Source: Asterochloris sp. CNOR1
Taxonomy: Eukaryota; Chlorophyta; Trebouxiophyceae; Trebouxiales; Trebouxiaceae
DNA: 64,000 nt
Assembly (NCBI GenBank): GCA_963969365.1
Contig: OZ017756.1
Coordinates: forward strand, 1,798,001 to 1,862,000
Reading direction: 5' to 3'
Below are positions 37,148 to 49,644 of this stretch, in pieces. How positions within the stretch are numbered: position 1 is the stretch's first letter; every line of letters starts with the position of its first letter. The notes under the pieces were generated by a model. It had not been told where the DNA came from. It did no database searches and was given only the letters and a program-made list of their open reading frames with translations. The position numbers and the translations under genes were made by a program.

Positions 37148-40100
37148 ATGACGGACTCCGGAGACAGCCAAAGCGCTTGCCAGGACGCTACCAATGGGGC
37201 TGCTGAGCTGTTGCAAGCAGGGCGGTCTCGAGGGCCAAAAGATCTCAGCTCTCTGGCCATCCGGGGGTACACAGCCAAGCCTGATAGGCCCAGCTCACAG
37301 GAAAAGGTGGGGCATTCTCACACCATGCTGTGACGTGGCCATCTTTGAGATCCTCTCAGATTGCGCAGGGATCTGACCATGCCCTGTCCAGGCTGCTGCC
37401 CTTCGGCAGGCATGAGCTTGAAGGTGATGCAGCAGACCCCCCTGCATGGGAACTTGCTGAATTGTACCCTTCCAAAATTCCAGGATCTGTATTAATGTGT
37501 GTAGTAGGTTGAAGCTGCTTCCAGTGGCGACACACAACCTTGAAGCTGACGGCAGCCTCTCTCGGCTGAGGCACATGACCAAATGCTGTCAGCGGGCAAG
37601 CATCATGACTGCAGCGCCTGCTGCAACGGCACAGAACCTGAAGCTGGTTCTTTCCCCTTTCTCAGAGGCAGTGTGATGAGGGCAGGGCACTGGACATGGA
37701 GAACCTCAGCCACCGAGGTGTTGCAAGCAGTTCCAGCCCCCAGACAGATTGTTTGGTACCCCTTATGACGGGCTTGGGCTACTGCCAATCCTTTGGGCAT
37801 CCCTTGTCACCTGCTGACGGCTCTGCTCTGTGGGTAGGGAAGCCCAGTCTGTGCTGTGGCAAGCTGCAGCCTTGAGCCTGGGGCCTGCGCCGAAGTGTGG
37901 GGTGGGGGGCGCCATGTCCTCAAATGCGCTGGCCCCTGGAGCTGCAAGGGGTATCCTTACAGTGCCTTGTGGCTGCCTGCAGGTGGAGGAGGATGTTGAG
38001 TCTCTTCAGCGCTGCTTTGTGCGCTATGGCTCGGCAGGGGCAGCCCAGGAGACAGGCACTTGGGTGCGGTTGGGGCAGGCAGACGCTGCAGGCAGCGACG
38101 GGGCAGCCCCCCTGTCCAGCCCCTTCCAGAGCGATGCGGCTGCAGACATCTGGACACAGCAGGCGGTGGGCGGGCGGGCAGGCGAGTGCCCTCTGCTGTG
38201 GTATCCCCACCATCACCCAACTGCAGAACTGCATGGGCTGCAGCACCGAGCTTGCTGGCAAGCGGGCAGGCGCGTGCTGAGCTGTGCTGTGCTGTGCTGT
38301 TGTGCAATGCTGCGAGCCCGGCAGGCAGTGCCCAGCTGCTGTGACGCCACCTCTGCAAGGGAACGCGGCGGGCAGGCACGCATGTGCTGAGCTCCAGCTT
38401 GCAGAGCTGCAGGTGCCCATGCCAGTGCCCAGCTGCCACAAAGCCTTGGATGAGGGCATCTGCTGTGACTGTATGACACATGGACATCATCGCCACCTGC
38501 TGGGTTGCCGCCACCTTGCAGGCGGCAACATTGAATTGGACGCAGCTCTGGGCAATGGCATGGTGCCGTCGTCCAGATGGCAGTCTGCCCAGGTCAATGT
38601 GCCAGTAGTGCAGGCTCACTCCTATCCTCAGACGTCTGTGCCGAGCAGCACCTTCAGGTGTGACTGGGGAGGCTCATGCCTTTCTGGCAGACTCTCAGGG
38701 AGAATTCAGTTCTGCAATCTGCAGTACCTCATGAAGCATGGCACGCCTGCCTGCTGCCACTGCTCACCCAGCAGCTCTCGAGGCGTTGCTTAGTCCTGAG
38801 CGATGCTGCTTGCAGGTCCATCAGCCTGCCGGTGGGCAGCAACAGCCTGCAAATGCCTGGCACCATGCAGAACCCGGCGGTGCTTGCCCAGCTCAGCTGC
38901 GGCGCGCCGGCAGCCGCATTTTCCTTGGACCAGCTGAGCGGCCGCAAGCGCAGCCTAGGGACAGGCAGTGCCAATGGGAAGCGCATCCGCACTGCCAATC
39001 CTCCAGCCAGCCCCCAGCAGCAGCTTCGGCGCCAGTGGGAGCAGGAGGCCATGGTGGATCTGGGGCTGGGGGTCCATCCAGTTGAGCTCATGGGCAGCAG
39101 CACCCTGCGGTCCTCCGGGGCCCTGTCTGTGCAGCCACAGCCGCAGTCGCCCCAAATGGGGGATGCCGGCAGCATGAACTTGCAGGCGCTGTCGGCACCG
39201 CACCTGCTGCTTCAGCAGCAGCAAGCCCTGCTGCCTCAGCAGCAGCAAGCCCTGCTGCCTATGCAGCAGGGAGTTTTGTTGCCCCACCTCAGGGCGCAGC
39301 AGAGGGCAGGGTCTACAGACTCTGAGCAGCCCTCCTGCACCTCTGCTGCTGGACCAGGGGCGGCTCTTGTATCCCGTCCCAGCCAGCAGATGAACCACAC
39401 GACCTCGCCAGAGACTTTTGCATGTGAGGTCCCAGCACCGCTGCTGATGGCCGGGGCGGCTGAGGGCCAGCAGGGCAGCTCCTTGGCAGGGGAGCGCTCT
39501 GCTGGCTCAGGCGACCTCATGCTTGACCTAGAGGGTCATGGTGCTGCGTCCCGTCGTCCTGCCCCAGCAGCAGCAGGCTGTTTGGGGCAGCAGGCAGAGC
39601 AGCAGCATCCCCAGGGGGCATTGCTGGACCCCCTTGGCATCGGGCCTGGCTCGGGCGCCCAGCTCAACTGGGCCAGCACCCGCTGCAACAGTGGCATGGA
39701 CACCAATGAGCATGGCAGCCCAGCCCTGGACTTCACCCAGCAGCTGCAGCAGCAGCAGCGCATGGTGCCCCAGGCAGTGCCCCTGTCTCTGCCCCTGGAT
39801 TCTGATGACGGCATGGCCAGCATCGAGGCGATCAGCATGAGCATCGTCCAGGCACCAACCGCGTTTGGCAAGCCCACCAATGCGCACAAGGTGTTTGCGC
39901 CACCCTTCACGGTGAGGGCCCATGCTTGTAGTTGTGGCTGTGCGGCTTGCCGGCGCATGTGCTGGGCTGCCATCTGTGTTCACTGGGAGCCACTGCTGGG
40001 CAGTGCACGTGGGTCTGTTGCTGCAAGCCTAGCCCAGCTGGTTCATCACAGATAGCACAATGATTTGCGATCAGCCACATTGCTTTCAATGTCTGTTGCT

Positions 40101-43100
40101 GCAAGCCTAGCCCAGCTGGTTTATCACAGATAGCACAATGATTCGCGATCAGCCACATTGCTTTCAATGTCTTTGCGCAGACTGCTGTCTGCTGCTCTGC
40201 CAGAACACAAAGGCCAGGTGCCCCGTTGACTGCACCCCCAGGGCGGCAGCGTTTTTTAGACAGGGCCTGAGCCTTGTTGCACGTTGCTTGGCCGCAGGTG
40301 CGTGTCCAAGTGCATGCCAGGCGGGCCGTCGACTGCACCTTCAGGGTGGCAGCTTGCGCTGTGAGCAAGGACGAGCTGCCTCACATGGCAGACTGGCGGC
40401 CCCTCAGGCAGGCCTCCTCAGACAACCTGTCCGGACATACAGCTGATGGCACAGTGCGGGCCAACACGGAGCAGGCAGCGCCAGCTGCTGCCGGCGGCAT
40501 GCAGTTTGTGGGGCAGTGCGAGTTTGTGTTCACAGGTGGGTGCTGCACTCCCCCAAGATGGGCAAAGCACTTGTGCTTGATGATTGCTGCTGGCATTCCA
40601 GACTGGGGCTCACGGGGAAGCGCCGGCCCATTTCTTGCGGTGCAAGCATGCATTTGGCTGTGCTTGCGGGATGCTTGCTGCTGACAGTGCAGCTCTGCGC
40701 TCCATGGCCAGGACTGGCTTCTTTCCTGCAGTGCGAGCTTCTGTTCAGTTGCGGGGCCTGACCCTGTTGAAGGCATACTGACGGCAGCTGGAAGCACAGC
40801 TCTGCCACCTGGCATCGTGTGTGTCGATACGAAGCCGTGCAGTCACTGCAGTAACAGGCAGAGCTGTGCTGCGTGCAGGGCTGCTCTTCTCTGAGGGCCT
40901 GCTTGCAGAAAGCTGTCTCTGCTGCAGCATGCTGCTGACTGCCTCACAATGTTGTTGTGCAGAGCTATGCTTCAAGTCCTCCACCCGAATGAAGCCCAAC
41001 TGGCTGGTCTTCATGCTCAGGCTGTCAACCGGAGACACAATTTATGTGCAGTACCTGGTCCCGACGCTCATCATGTCCAGGCAGAGTGATCAGCTGCCCA
41101 AGGTAATGTGCTCTATTGGGTGTTGCAATGCACTACAGTCCGCACAATGTGTTTCCCAAGCCCACCACGTCCTGGCGGAGCGACCAGCAGTCCAAGGTCC
41201 ATGCTAGTTTGCATGGAGACTACCCCTGTCTGGTATCTGGTTCGGCATAGTCATGTCCAGGGTGCGCCCACAGTGAATGTCAATGTATAGTACTCACCTG
41301 ATGATGGTTGTAGTGGGTGCACCTGTCTGTCATTGTGAGCTGCAGCAATGGCTTCACCATCATGTACAGGCAGAGTGAGACCAGCTGCCTGAGGTGGATG
41401 CCTATTTGCTAGGCATGCTGTGCATCCTTGTGGCACACCTATGAGGATAACCTATGCATGGCCTGCTGCAGCCCTGCCTCACCACTCCAGCATCACAGGG
41501 CAGACCTTGGTGTGCCTGCCTGTTGCTGCCCTCAGGCCACAGCCTATGCATCTGAGCGGCAGGTGCACACCTTCTGCTGACCAGCAGCTGTGTCACTCTG
41601 CTGGCTGGAGTGACGCAGCCAGCATAACTAAGTATGCTGAAACAACACACCGCTGATCTGCAGCAGTCTGGTTCTGCAGACGTTGACCATTCAAATCACA
41701 TAGCAGGGGCACAGCCGCCCTTGCAATCCAGACGGCCAAGGATTAGCATCTCTGCAGACACTGGCCCGTCAGTATGATAAGCAGGCAGGCATGGCCATCA
41801 AGAAGGCACAGAGCTGCTGCCGATGAAACAAATTCCTTGCCGTGTAGGCAGTGGCCACTCTGAAGGGCGAGGCTGGCGCAGAGAAAGTCTCAGGCAGCGT
41901 GAAGCCCAAGGGGTTGGCAGTCAAGGAAGGGGAGGAGCCTCGCTCCCCGCGGCGCTCCCCACGGCGCTCCCCACCCAAGACCCGCCGCACCAAGTCGGCC
42001 GCCAGTGGGGACCTTGAGAGCAGCGGGGGCCTGATCGGGGTAGGCAACCGCGTGTCCGTCCAGCGGCCCCAGACAGGCGCACTGATCCCTGGCGCAAGCG
42101 TGGCTGCTGCCGCGCTGGACGTGCCGGTGGCCATGCTGAGCCCCTGGCCGGCTGGCCTTCCCCTGCAGGCCGGGTCGGCGCACGGAGGCCAGCCCCTGGG
42201 GTCAGACGCCATGTGGGGCATGGGCCTGCTTGAGCAGGGTAATGGGAACCCCTCTCTGGACCTCCTGCAGCAGGTGGGTGCCCCAAGATGCAGCCTCTGC
42301 ACAAAGAGCCTGACAACCAGTGAAAGGCCTGAATCAGCTGCGAATTGGTGTCCCTGCATAGGCAGCAGGATGTAAGCTGGGTGCTCGCCAGACGGCCTGC
42401 AGCCTGCAGTGGACTGGTGCTGCATTGTTGCGGTTGCATTGCCGAGGACACTGCCAGAAGCCTGTAGCATTAAGTGGACGTGGGTGCACGGCTGCATGGA
42501 CGACAACACCGATGGCGCGCAGCACTGGCTACAAGGGCTGGGTGGCAGCAAAGGTGGTTGTGTCCCTGCTGCATTGCAGCCTTGGTGGGCTGCCAGGGTG
42601 CTTGACACGCCAATGTGTTGCCCAGGATGACATCAAAAGGCCGAACCAAGCAGCAGCTGCATGTGTGCGCTGGCCTGTCAAGGGCCATCCTCATGTGGAA
42701 AGCTGCACCTGCTGACAAACAACGGCGAAGGGTTATGTCTGAGGCAGCCCCTGCACTGCGCTGCATACTACAACAGTCCATCAATCTGCCCAGCACTGCT
42801 CAGCTGGTGCTGGAGAAGGCAGCTGTCACTTCTGCACAGTGTATGTAGCAGAGGCAATGGGGCCATGCCTTACTTAGCACAGCAACCAGGCAGCCCGCAG
42901 TACTGTGACTAAATGACATACCTGCTGCCTTCTGACTGTGTGTCCTGTGCCGGTCTCTTCATGCCCTTTGATGGCTGCAGGTCTGGGCCTCAAACGGTGT
43001 CGGGCAGCACGTTGGCAGGCTGCAGCTGCCTGCTCAGGGCCTGCTCCAAGGTGCGGGCCTGGAACCCCGGCAGCTGCAGCAGCAGCAGGCGCAGCTTGGG

Positions 43101-46100
43101 AACATGGGGATGGGGGCAGCGTCTGGCCCTGCAAGCCCATCCCTCTGGCAGTGGCCAGCAGAGGGGCCTTACACCTTTACCCGATGGCGCACCGTTATTG
43201 AGAGGTGGGCAAAGCAGCAGAAGCACCTGCACAGTTCGGCCACCTACCTCGGGTGCCAGCAGGCCAGCGATGCTCTGCCTCCCTACCAGATGGGCCGCTG
43301 CCATCAACAGGTGGCTGGCCCACACTGTCCTGCTGCTCTCTGGCGGCCAGCAGCCCTGCCATGCTTGTCTAGCCTTGGGCACCCTTCAGGTCTGCTTTGC
43401 GCATGTTGATCAGCGCAGTATGTTGCCCATCCTGCGGACGGGAGCACAGCAGCAGTTGCCTATGCAGATGTTCCTCCCCAGCCAGCAGTCATCCCTGCAT
43501 GGCCCACACCAGAGTCTCAGAGTTCTTCATGGATCATCTGCCACTTCCCAGGTAGGGTGTAGCCGCCGGGCTGCTTTGACTGCAAGGCAGCAATTGTGCC
43601 TGACCTGCCCTGTGCTGCCTGCAAGCTGGGGCACTTGCAGAGCACACAGGCAGCTCAAAATGCAATTTCCATGTCATACATCTACTGCAAGGTGCCAAGG
43701 TCTGTCTGCAGCATCTCCACTTGTCCTTGCTGCATGGAGGTTCCACACCTGCATGTAATGGCACCTGCAGGAGGCGACTGAGGCCCTGGGGCCCCCCAGA
43801 CTTTCTTGCACCCAGACATATGCTGAGCAGGCTGCCCTATGCTGCTGCAGGGTGTTCCACACCTTCCTGCAATTGGGCGTGCTGCTGGCAGCCAATGCCC
43901 TAGGCTGCCTCATGACGTTCCTTGCATTGAGAGGTGTGCTGAAAAGCCTGCCCTGTCCTGCTGCAGGATCTTCCAAAGCAAGGAAGGGCGCCTGCTGAAG
44001 GCACACGATGCCCTAGACTACCCCACAATCCTCCTGGCTTACAGATCTGCGCTGTAGCCCATGGCCCATGCTACTGCAGGGTGTTCCACCCCTACAAGCT
44101 GGGGCGCCTGCTGGAGACGGACGATGTGCGCATGCTGGCCGTGGTTGCCGGCTTTCTGAAGCCGGACGGTCATGAGATTGGGGAGCTGACTTCTGAGGCC
44201 TGGCAGCACTTTGGCGCCTGGTATCTCAGGTGAGGTGGCGATTTCGCAACCTGTGCCCATTTCTCAGGGCCTAACCAGCACATTTCCTTCAGGCCAGGCC
44301 AACAGCTGAAGACAAATTGGGATTGCTTGCGCTTTCAGGCCTGGCAGCACTCTGGCAGCTGGCACCTTAGCCAAAGCAGTGCCAAGGCTGCCTGCCGTGA
44401 AGGAATCTTTGCAGATTGCTGTTGCACTGCTGTCTGTTCCCGATATCAACCGCTGTCCCAAGCACACGCCTGCTGACAGTCTGCCATTTATGCCCCTGCA
44501 GCTACCTGGACATCTTCAAGGCACACCACCACCTCTGGGTCTGCACCTCCCCTGTAGTCATCTGTGGGTTTGGGGTGGACAGACTGAAGGCAGAGGCCAT
44601 GCTGGGGAACCAGCCTCAGGTGATCCAGGAATCCTGCTCTCCGCTGCAGTTGCTGTCAAGCAATGCTGCCCTCAGGACGACTGCGCCGAGCAACTGTGCC
44701 CGTGCTGGCAGCTACCGGTGCGCAGCATGGCCTGTGTGTCCTGACCCTGCTTCTGATAGCATCTCCAGAACTCGGCTCTGGACTAGCACGCTGCCCCTTG
44801 GCAAAGCCGCACTGTCTTTCTTGTGCAGACATGTACTGCACGCTCATGTGCCGGGCAGGCACAATTTCGTCGGCTAGCTCCTATCCTGCAGAGTCATTGG
44901 CCGTATGCAGAAGTAGTTGTGTGTCCAGCCAGTGCACCTGCAGCTAGACTTATGTGCCTGAACGTCAACTCCCACCTTGCTGGGTGCACCGAGAGCGGCC
45001 CTTTGGGAACAGGTCCAGCCGCTTTGCAGTCGAACCAGGTGGCAGCAGGCGCCTGAATGCTGGCTGTGTGCCTGCACAGCGCCTCCCTGGTGCGGCCTAG
45101 TTGAAGAGGTGGCAGAATGTTTGGTCCTTCAACAGTCAACCAAGTGCCTGAATGCTGGCTGTCTACCTGCAGGGCACCTTCCTGGTGCGGCCAAGCCTGT
45201 CGCTGACAGGCTGCCTGGTCATCAGCGCAGTTGTGGGCGGCTCTGTGAAACACATGGCCCTGGACCAGCAGCAGCTCTGCACCAGGTCGCTGGACGTGAG
45301 TCCTGCCTCCATTGAGGCTTTGCACTCTGCAGTATGCTTGTGTCTGGTCTAAAAACAGCATCAGGTTTCTGCACATGTATGCTCTGCACAGAAGAAGCGC
45401 AGTGCAGTCTGAGCCGCCTGCTCTTCTTACCAAGAGGCACTGGCATGGCACAGGGTTGCAGGCTGTGAGTGCCATCTGCTGAAGAAGCTGTGATGTCTAC
45501 AGCACCTGCACTTGTCTTGGAGCAGCTGCTCTGCACCAGCTTGCTTGAGACCTCCTGCCTGCTTAGGAGCCGTCTGCTGCCTGCTTTGCCGACATCTGCA
45601 GGCAAGCATGCAATTCCTCTATGATGGCTCTGCACAGACCAGGCCTTCTAGGAGCTCATTGCGCTCTGCTGCACTGCTGCTGCAGGCGTGGCTGCAAGAC
45701 ATCAGCGAAGCATCGGACCTCTTTGATGTCAAGTCTGGCCAAAGGGTGGCAAAACACCTGGTGAGGGGCTCACTCACAGCAGATGCTGGCCCTCATCTTG
45801 CTCCACATTCCAGACACAGCAATCAATGCTGGCTTGCTGCATTCTGCTGGGCTGCCACACACAGCAGACAACAGCCAGTATGCTGCTCTCCAAGTCACAG
45901 CAAGCTTGCTGCGTTGCAAGTTCTGTCTGGTTACTGCAAGCATGCTTCCCCTATGCACTGTCCCTGCTCTGTCCTGTCAATTTGAGTCCATGAAAGCATA
46001 CTCAGTCAATGAACTTGCTCTTTGACACCAATGCTGCCCTTGCAGGTGTTTGCGCCAGCTGCTGCAGAGTCAATGCAAAGCAGCATGCTGCATGGCCTTT

Positions 46101-46150
46101 CTAGGGATCTGTACAGCAGGTACACAGGGCCTCAGTCCTTAACTTTCTGA
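37148..46150 (+). CDS. Large Q-rich protein with C-terminal STAT-type SH2 domain
   Basis: Fourteen exons in phase: 37148-37306, 37369-37488, 37983-38165, 38593-38657, 38816-39911, 40298-40535, 40963-41102, 41848-42273, 42981-43204, 44080-44229, 44502-44619, 45173-45295, 45686-45760, 46046-46150 (1073 aa). Exon 5 encodes a long Q/S/P/G-rich region with CAG runs (39205-39270) and a basic GKRIR patch. Exons 6-7 form a folded part ending in GDTIYVQYLVPTLIMSRQSD. Exon 8 has an SPRRSPRRSP basic patch, a likely nuclear signal. The last exons give a linker and SH2 domain: VVICGFGVDRLKAEAMLGNQ then GTFLVRPSLSLTGCLVISAV, with the phosphotyrosine-binding arginine in FLVR near residue 979. STAT-type linker-SH2 proteins are known in plants and Dictyostelium; a role as a phosphotyrosine-dependent nuclear regulator is inferred. 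Exon 4 was chosen by phase and is the weakest; the start is uncertain. Confidence 0.7.
40013..40168. repeat. 78-bp tandem duplication in an intron
   Basis: The unit beginning GTCTGTTGCTGCAAGCC at 40013 is repeated from 40091 with about two mismatches. It lies in the intron after the long Q-rich exon of the SH2 gene. Confidence 0.9.
43737..44110 (+). repeat. Tandem array of SH2-gene exon-start copies
   Basis: The true exon edge at 44080 (codons for VFHPYKLGRLLE) is preceded by diverged copies with edges near 43967 (IFQSKEGRLLK), 43851 (VFHTFLQLGVLL) and 43737 (short, GGAGGTTCCACACC). Spacing is about 113-116 bp. Each of the first two has its own CTGCAG acceptor-like site. Confidence 0.85.
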
Positions 46151-46725
46151 TTGTCAAGGTACGCTTTAGAACATCTTAACAGCCTCCAGCCCGGCACAAA
46201 CAGCATGACGGAGAGGGCAGGTCCAGAGCTGAGTACGCAGCTCCACACAGGAAGCCGCAGCAGAGTGACTTCTGCAAAGGCCCACCTACGGTTATTGCGG
46301 CTGTGCCCTCGTACAGGGGCAAGGGAGCAGCACTTCTGGCCAGACTGTGTGTAATGCGTTGCCGGACCTGTGTATGACTAGACACATGCTGATTGTGGGG
46401 CTGGCAGCATGTGAGAACTTCTGACGCTGCGATACGCTTCCACCCTTTCCTGCCGTCAGCACTTCCTTCCCACACAGTGTGCACTTTCCTGGATAATCTG
46501 ATTGTCTGATTCAAGGCAAGGTCCAGGGAGTGTTCCGCCCACAGCATGAGATTTGATTCTTTCCTGTTTACGTTGCAAGACTGTATTGTGCAAGTTTCAA
46601 TGCAGCACTTCATTGTCAAAGTTTGAAGCCACTCAGATGCCCATTGCTATGATGACTCTCACTGTTGACTTCGCTGAATTAGCACTTGCCTGGAAGCCTT
46701 TAAAATGGGTATGAGTAGGAGGGAA
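46151..46725. other. Convergent 3' flank region
   Basis: A gap between the convergent ends of the SH2 gene and the UPF0235 gene. No coding-like frame or known RNA was recognised; it probably holds both 3' UTRs. Confidence 0.4.
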
Positions 46726-49326
46726 TTATCTTTCTCTGCGTGTGGGTGCCTCGTTTCTGACTGCCAGTGCAGCCTGCAACTTCTGGTAAACCTCATCAGG
46801 CTTGAGCTTGGTTACCATCAATAACTTGTGCCGCGTGCTCTCCCCGCGAATGATGGAAAGCTGGGATAAACGTACAGCGAGCAAAGAGCGCATGAACTCT
46901 AGGATAAGCTCATTGGTCTCTGGCGCGGTTACTGCTCCTGTGATCTCTATTCGCACCATGTCTGCGCTGATCTTGATCATGGAGGGGCGGTCAGCCCTGT
47001 CGTCAATCTCCAGAGACACCTGCGCAGACAGTGGCAGCAGCTGAGGAATGGCTGGCAGCAGCAATGCAAGCAATTCGGATGGCCTGTCTCCAGCGGCACC
47101 TGGGGCACTTGTCAGACACCTGCAGGCAGCCGCACTTGCATCTCCACTCCAGTCCCGCCGCTACAAGGTGGATGTTTCAGATAACAAAGACTGCAACAGC
47201 AGCACCTGTACAGCACATGCAGCCAAGTCATGGCCTTGCAGCTTTAGAGCCCCCCAGGCCAGGCATGCAGACAGCAGGCAGATGAGCATCAATGAACATG
47301 ACAAATTGCTTTCTGTAAGACTGTCTGAATGCCTGCTGTGCAGCACATTCCTTCCGCAAAAGGCTTCAATGCAGGGCTGTAAGGTTGATCAAGCCCAAGC
47401 CTATGAGCAGGTAAATGAGCATCCCTGGCACCCGACTCAAGCAGCCAGTGCAGCGTGGCATAGCCAAGGGCTTGGCGCGGCCAGCAGTGTCCATGCCTGG
47501 CAAGACTGCACGCACACCCTGCCGAACACACCAACCTCCGCCTCCCGAGTGGCATTGTGACTGAGGCCATGGTGCACGGCGGGGCTTGGCAGGCTGCAAG
47601 CCTGGCCGTGATTTGCAACATGTCCTGCCGCCCACCTGAGTGGTGTCATGATTGAGTGCCTGAATGCAGGGCGGCACAGGCGATGCCTTGGCGCCTGCGG
47701 GATCCTGGCTGGAGTAGGAGGTCAAGGCGCCGTCCATGATGTACAGGAAGCGTGCCTCAGGCTCATTTCTGCAAGCCCATGGAGGTCTACGTGAGGTGGA
47801 TGTGTCCGCGCGTGCGAGTGCTAGGCTTGCAAAGGGCAGGAAGCACCCATCTGGCTGACTCCCCCGAGTTCCTGAAGGTTACTCCTGCAGTGCGCAAGCA
47901 CTATGGCCCTGCTGTGCAGCTTGCCTGATTGTGGGCGCTGCTGGAGTGTGCATGGAGCATGTCCGAACGCCAGATGCAGCAGGGCCAGTGCTGGAGCTTC
48001 CACCAGCTGAGTACGTCTATTGCTGCAGACCATCATGCTCCCAGACAAACAGAGGGAGGCACGGATGGTCAGACTAGTCATACATCCTGGGGCAGGTCAG
48101 ATCCAGCGGCTGAGCAATGTCAATGCTGTCTCTGCAGCAGGTACCCACCTGTAAGCTACAGGCAGCTTGCCGACGTTGAGGCGGTACTGGCGCTCCAGGT
48201 CGCCGTTGCTGCGCTTCAGCAGCTTGACGCCGCCGTCTGTGGCATACAGCTGCACCTGCAGGGAGAAGGGCTGTGCTGAGGGAAAGCAATTCCAAGCCAG
48301 GGGCTGCCTAAATAGCTGACATGCAGGTCAGGTGCCCTGCTGCACCTGCAGGGGCGCACCCTGGAGGAACAGCAAGCAAGTGCAGGAGTGACGGGCCACT
48401 GCTGAAACGTTCGCTGCACTGCAGGGGTAAAGCCGTGCTGCAGGGGCCCCAGCAGGGTTCAGCGAGGGCGACTGCAGAGCACAAGCCGCTCAAAGGCTTG
48501 TTGCTTCTGTTAAACAGACAGGTTCATCTGCGTCAGCAGGGGGGCCCGCCGAATACGGCAGAGCATTCCAGTGCGAAGTGCTGCCGGAACCTGCTCAAAT
48601 GCTGACTGCTGCTGCAGGGGCCCGACCAGGGCTCAGTGTGAGGAGAGAGTTGAGAGATTTAGCACAAAGCAGAGGCCAACTCAACAATGACAGCAGGGTG
48701 AAGCACCAAAGCTGCACCTGCAGGGGAGCAACCCTGCCTAGGATGACCAGCGCCAACAAATGCGGGAGGCCCAGTGCTTGACCGCGATGACATGCCATGC
48801 TGTCGGGCAGAGTTGAAGCTCCACCGGGCTGCAGGCAAGCCCAGAAGCAAGCAGGAAGCCCAAAAGGCACCTTCCAAGTGACGCCGACCTACCATGTCTC
48901 TGCCTGAAGCAGGCGGGCAGCCCCTTCCGCTGAGCCCGACATGCCTGCCGCCTGCCTAAAGCTGGCCAACAGCCAAAAAGCACATTGGAGACATCGCACA
49001 GTAAGCCTCTCCCCCACATCCCTCTCCTCCTCTCCCCCCCACCTTGTCCTTCTGGGTGTCAATGACACGGGCCCCATCTGTCCTCCGCTTGGGCGCTCTG
49101 TTGAGGTTGCAGCTGGTGGTCAGAGCATGGCGCCCGGAATATTGGCAGTAATAGACATACACCTGGGCTCCGCTCACAGTTGGCGCATCCTCGCTTGAGA
49201 ACCTGCAGAGGCCAACAGGCTGCATGAGGGCCGCAGAGCAACCTGACTTGGGCCCAGCATAGCTGGCCTGTGCCGGTACTGGCAGTAGTGTCCTGCAGCT
49301 CACGTGAGAGTGGCCCTGCGAGGCAT
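46726..49326 (-). CDS. STEEP1-like/DUF167 fusion (UPF0235, At5g63440 type)
   Basis: Five exons in phase: 49326-49304, 49202-49043, 48255-48149, 47768-47636, 47019-46726 (238 aa). The N-terminal half matches the STEEP1-like part of plant UPF0235 protein At5g63440: MPRRATLTFSSEDAP, YVYYCQYSGRHALTT, APKRRTDGARVIDT, GGVKLLKRSNGDLERQYRLN, FLYIMDGAL. The C-terminal exon is a DUF167/YggU fold: DMVRIEITGAVTAPETNELI, RLSQLSIIRGEST, HKLLMVTKL. The plant protein has paired cysteines in the first and middle segments (YYCKHCG and a later CIGC), expected to bind zinc; here they read YYCQYSG and LNVGKL, so the zinc site looks lost. Function of the fusion is not established. The first exon codes for only seven full codons and was fixed by the family start. 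It is divergent to the E-Syt gene with 318 bp between starts. Confidence 0.85.
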
Positions 49327-49644
49327 GCTTGTGTTGAACTCCGCTGGTCTTGAAGAAGGCTGAGCCTTGCTTTGATGCTCTATTCACAGCCTCAGGTGAA
49401 TCTCATCAGGAAGAGACTGCCAGGCGGTGTCTACAGATATCACCTCGCAGCAGAGCAGCATAGGCCCCAGCCTACTGCTCTGAGCAGGATTGCACTGTGA
49501 AAGCAAACTTTGTAAGAACGCAAGTTGAAGTTTGCCGGGCAGTATCCGAGCTTTGACAACTCATGATGCTCTGTTGACAGGTTGCATGTGATTTGCCGCT
49601 AGGCCTGCCAGTCCCGGATCTGAGTGACACCAGGTGCAGGCATC

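Noticed and set aside
42560-43140. Several 80-100 codon ORFs on both strands around the SH2 gene introns
   Set aside because: Frames without family motifs that overlap introns or antisense of Q-rich exons; antisense of CAG repeats gives long open frames by composition.
43390-43557. Open stretch reading VCFAHVDQRSMLPILRTGAQQ, considered as an SH2-gene exon
   Set aside because: Its phase does not fit between the flanking exons, while joining 43204 directly to 44080 is in phase. It could be an alternative exon.
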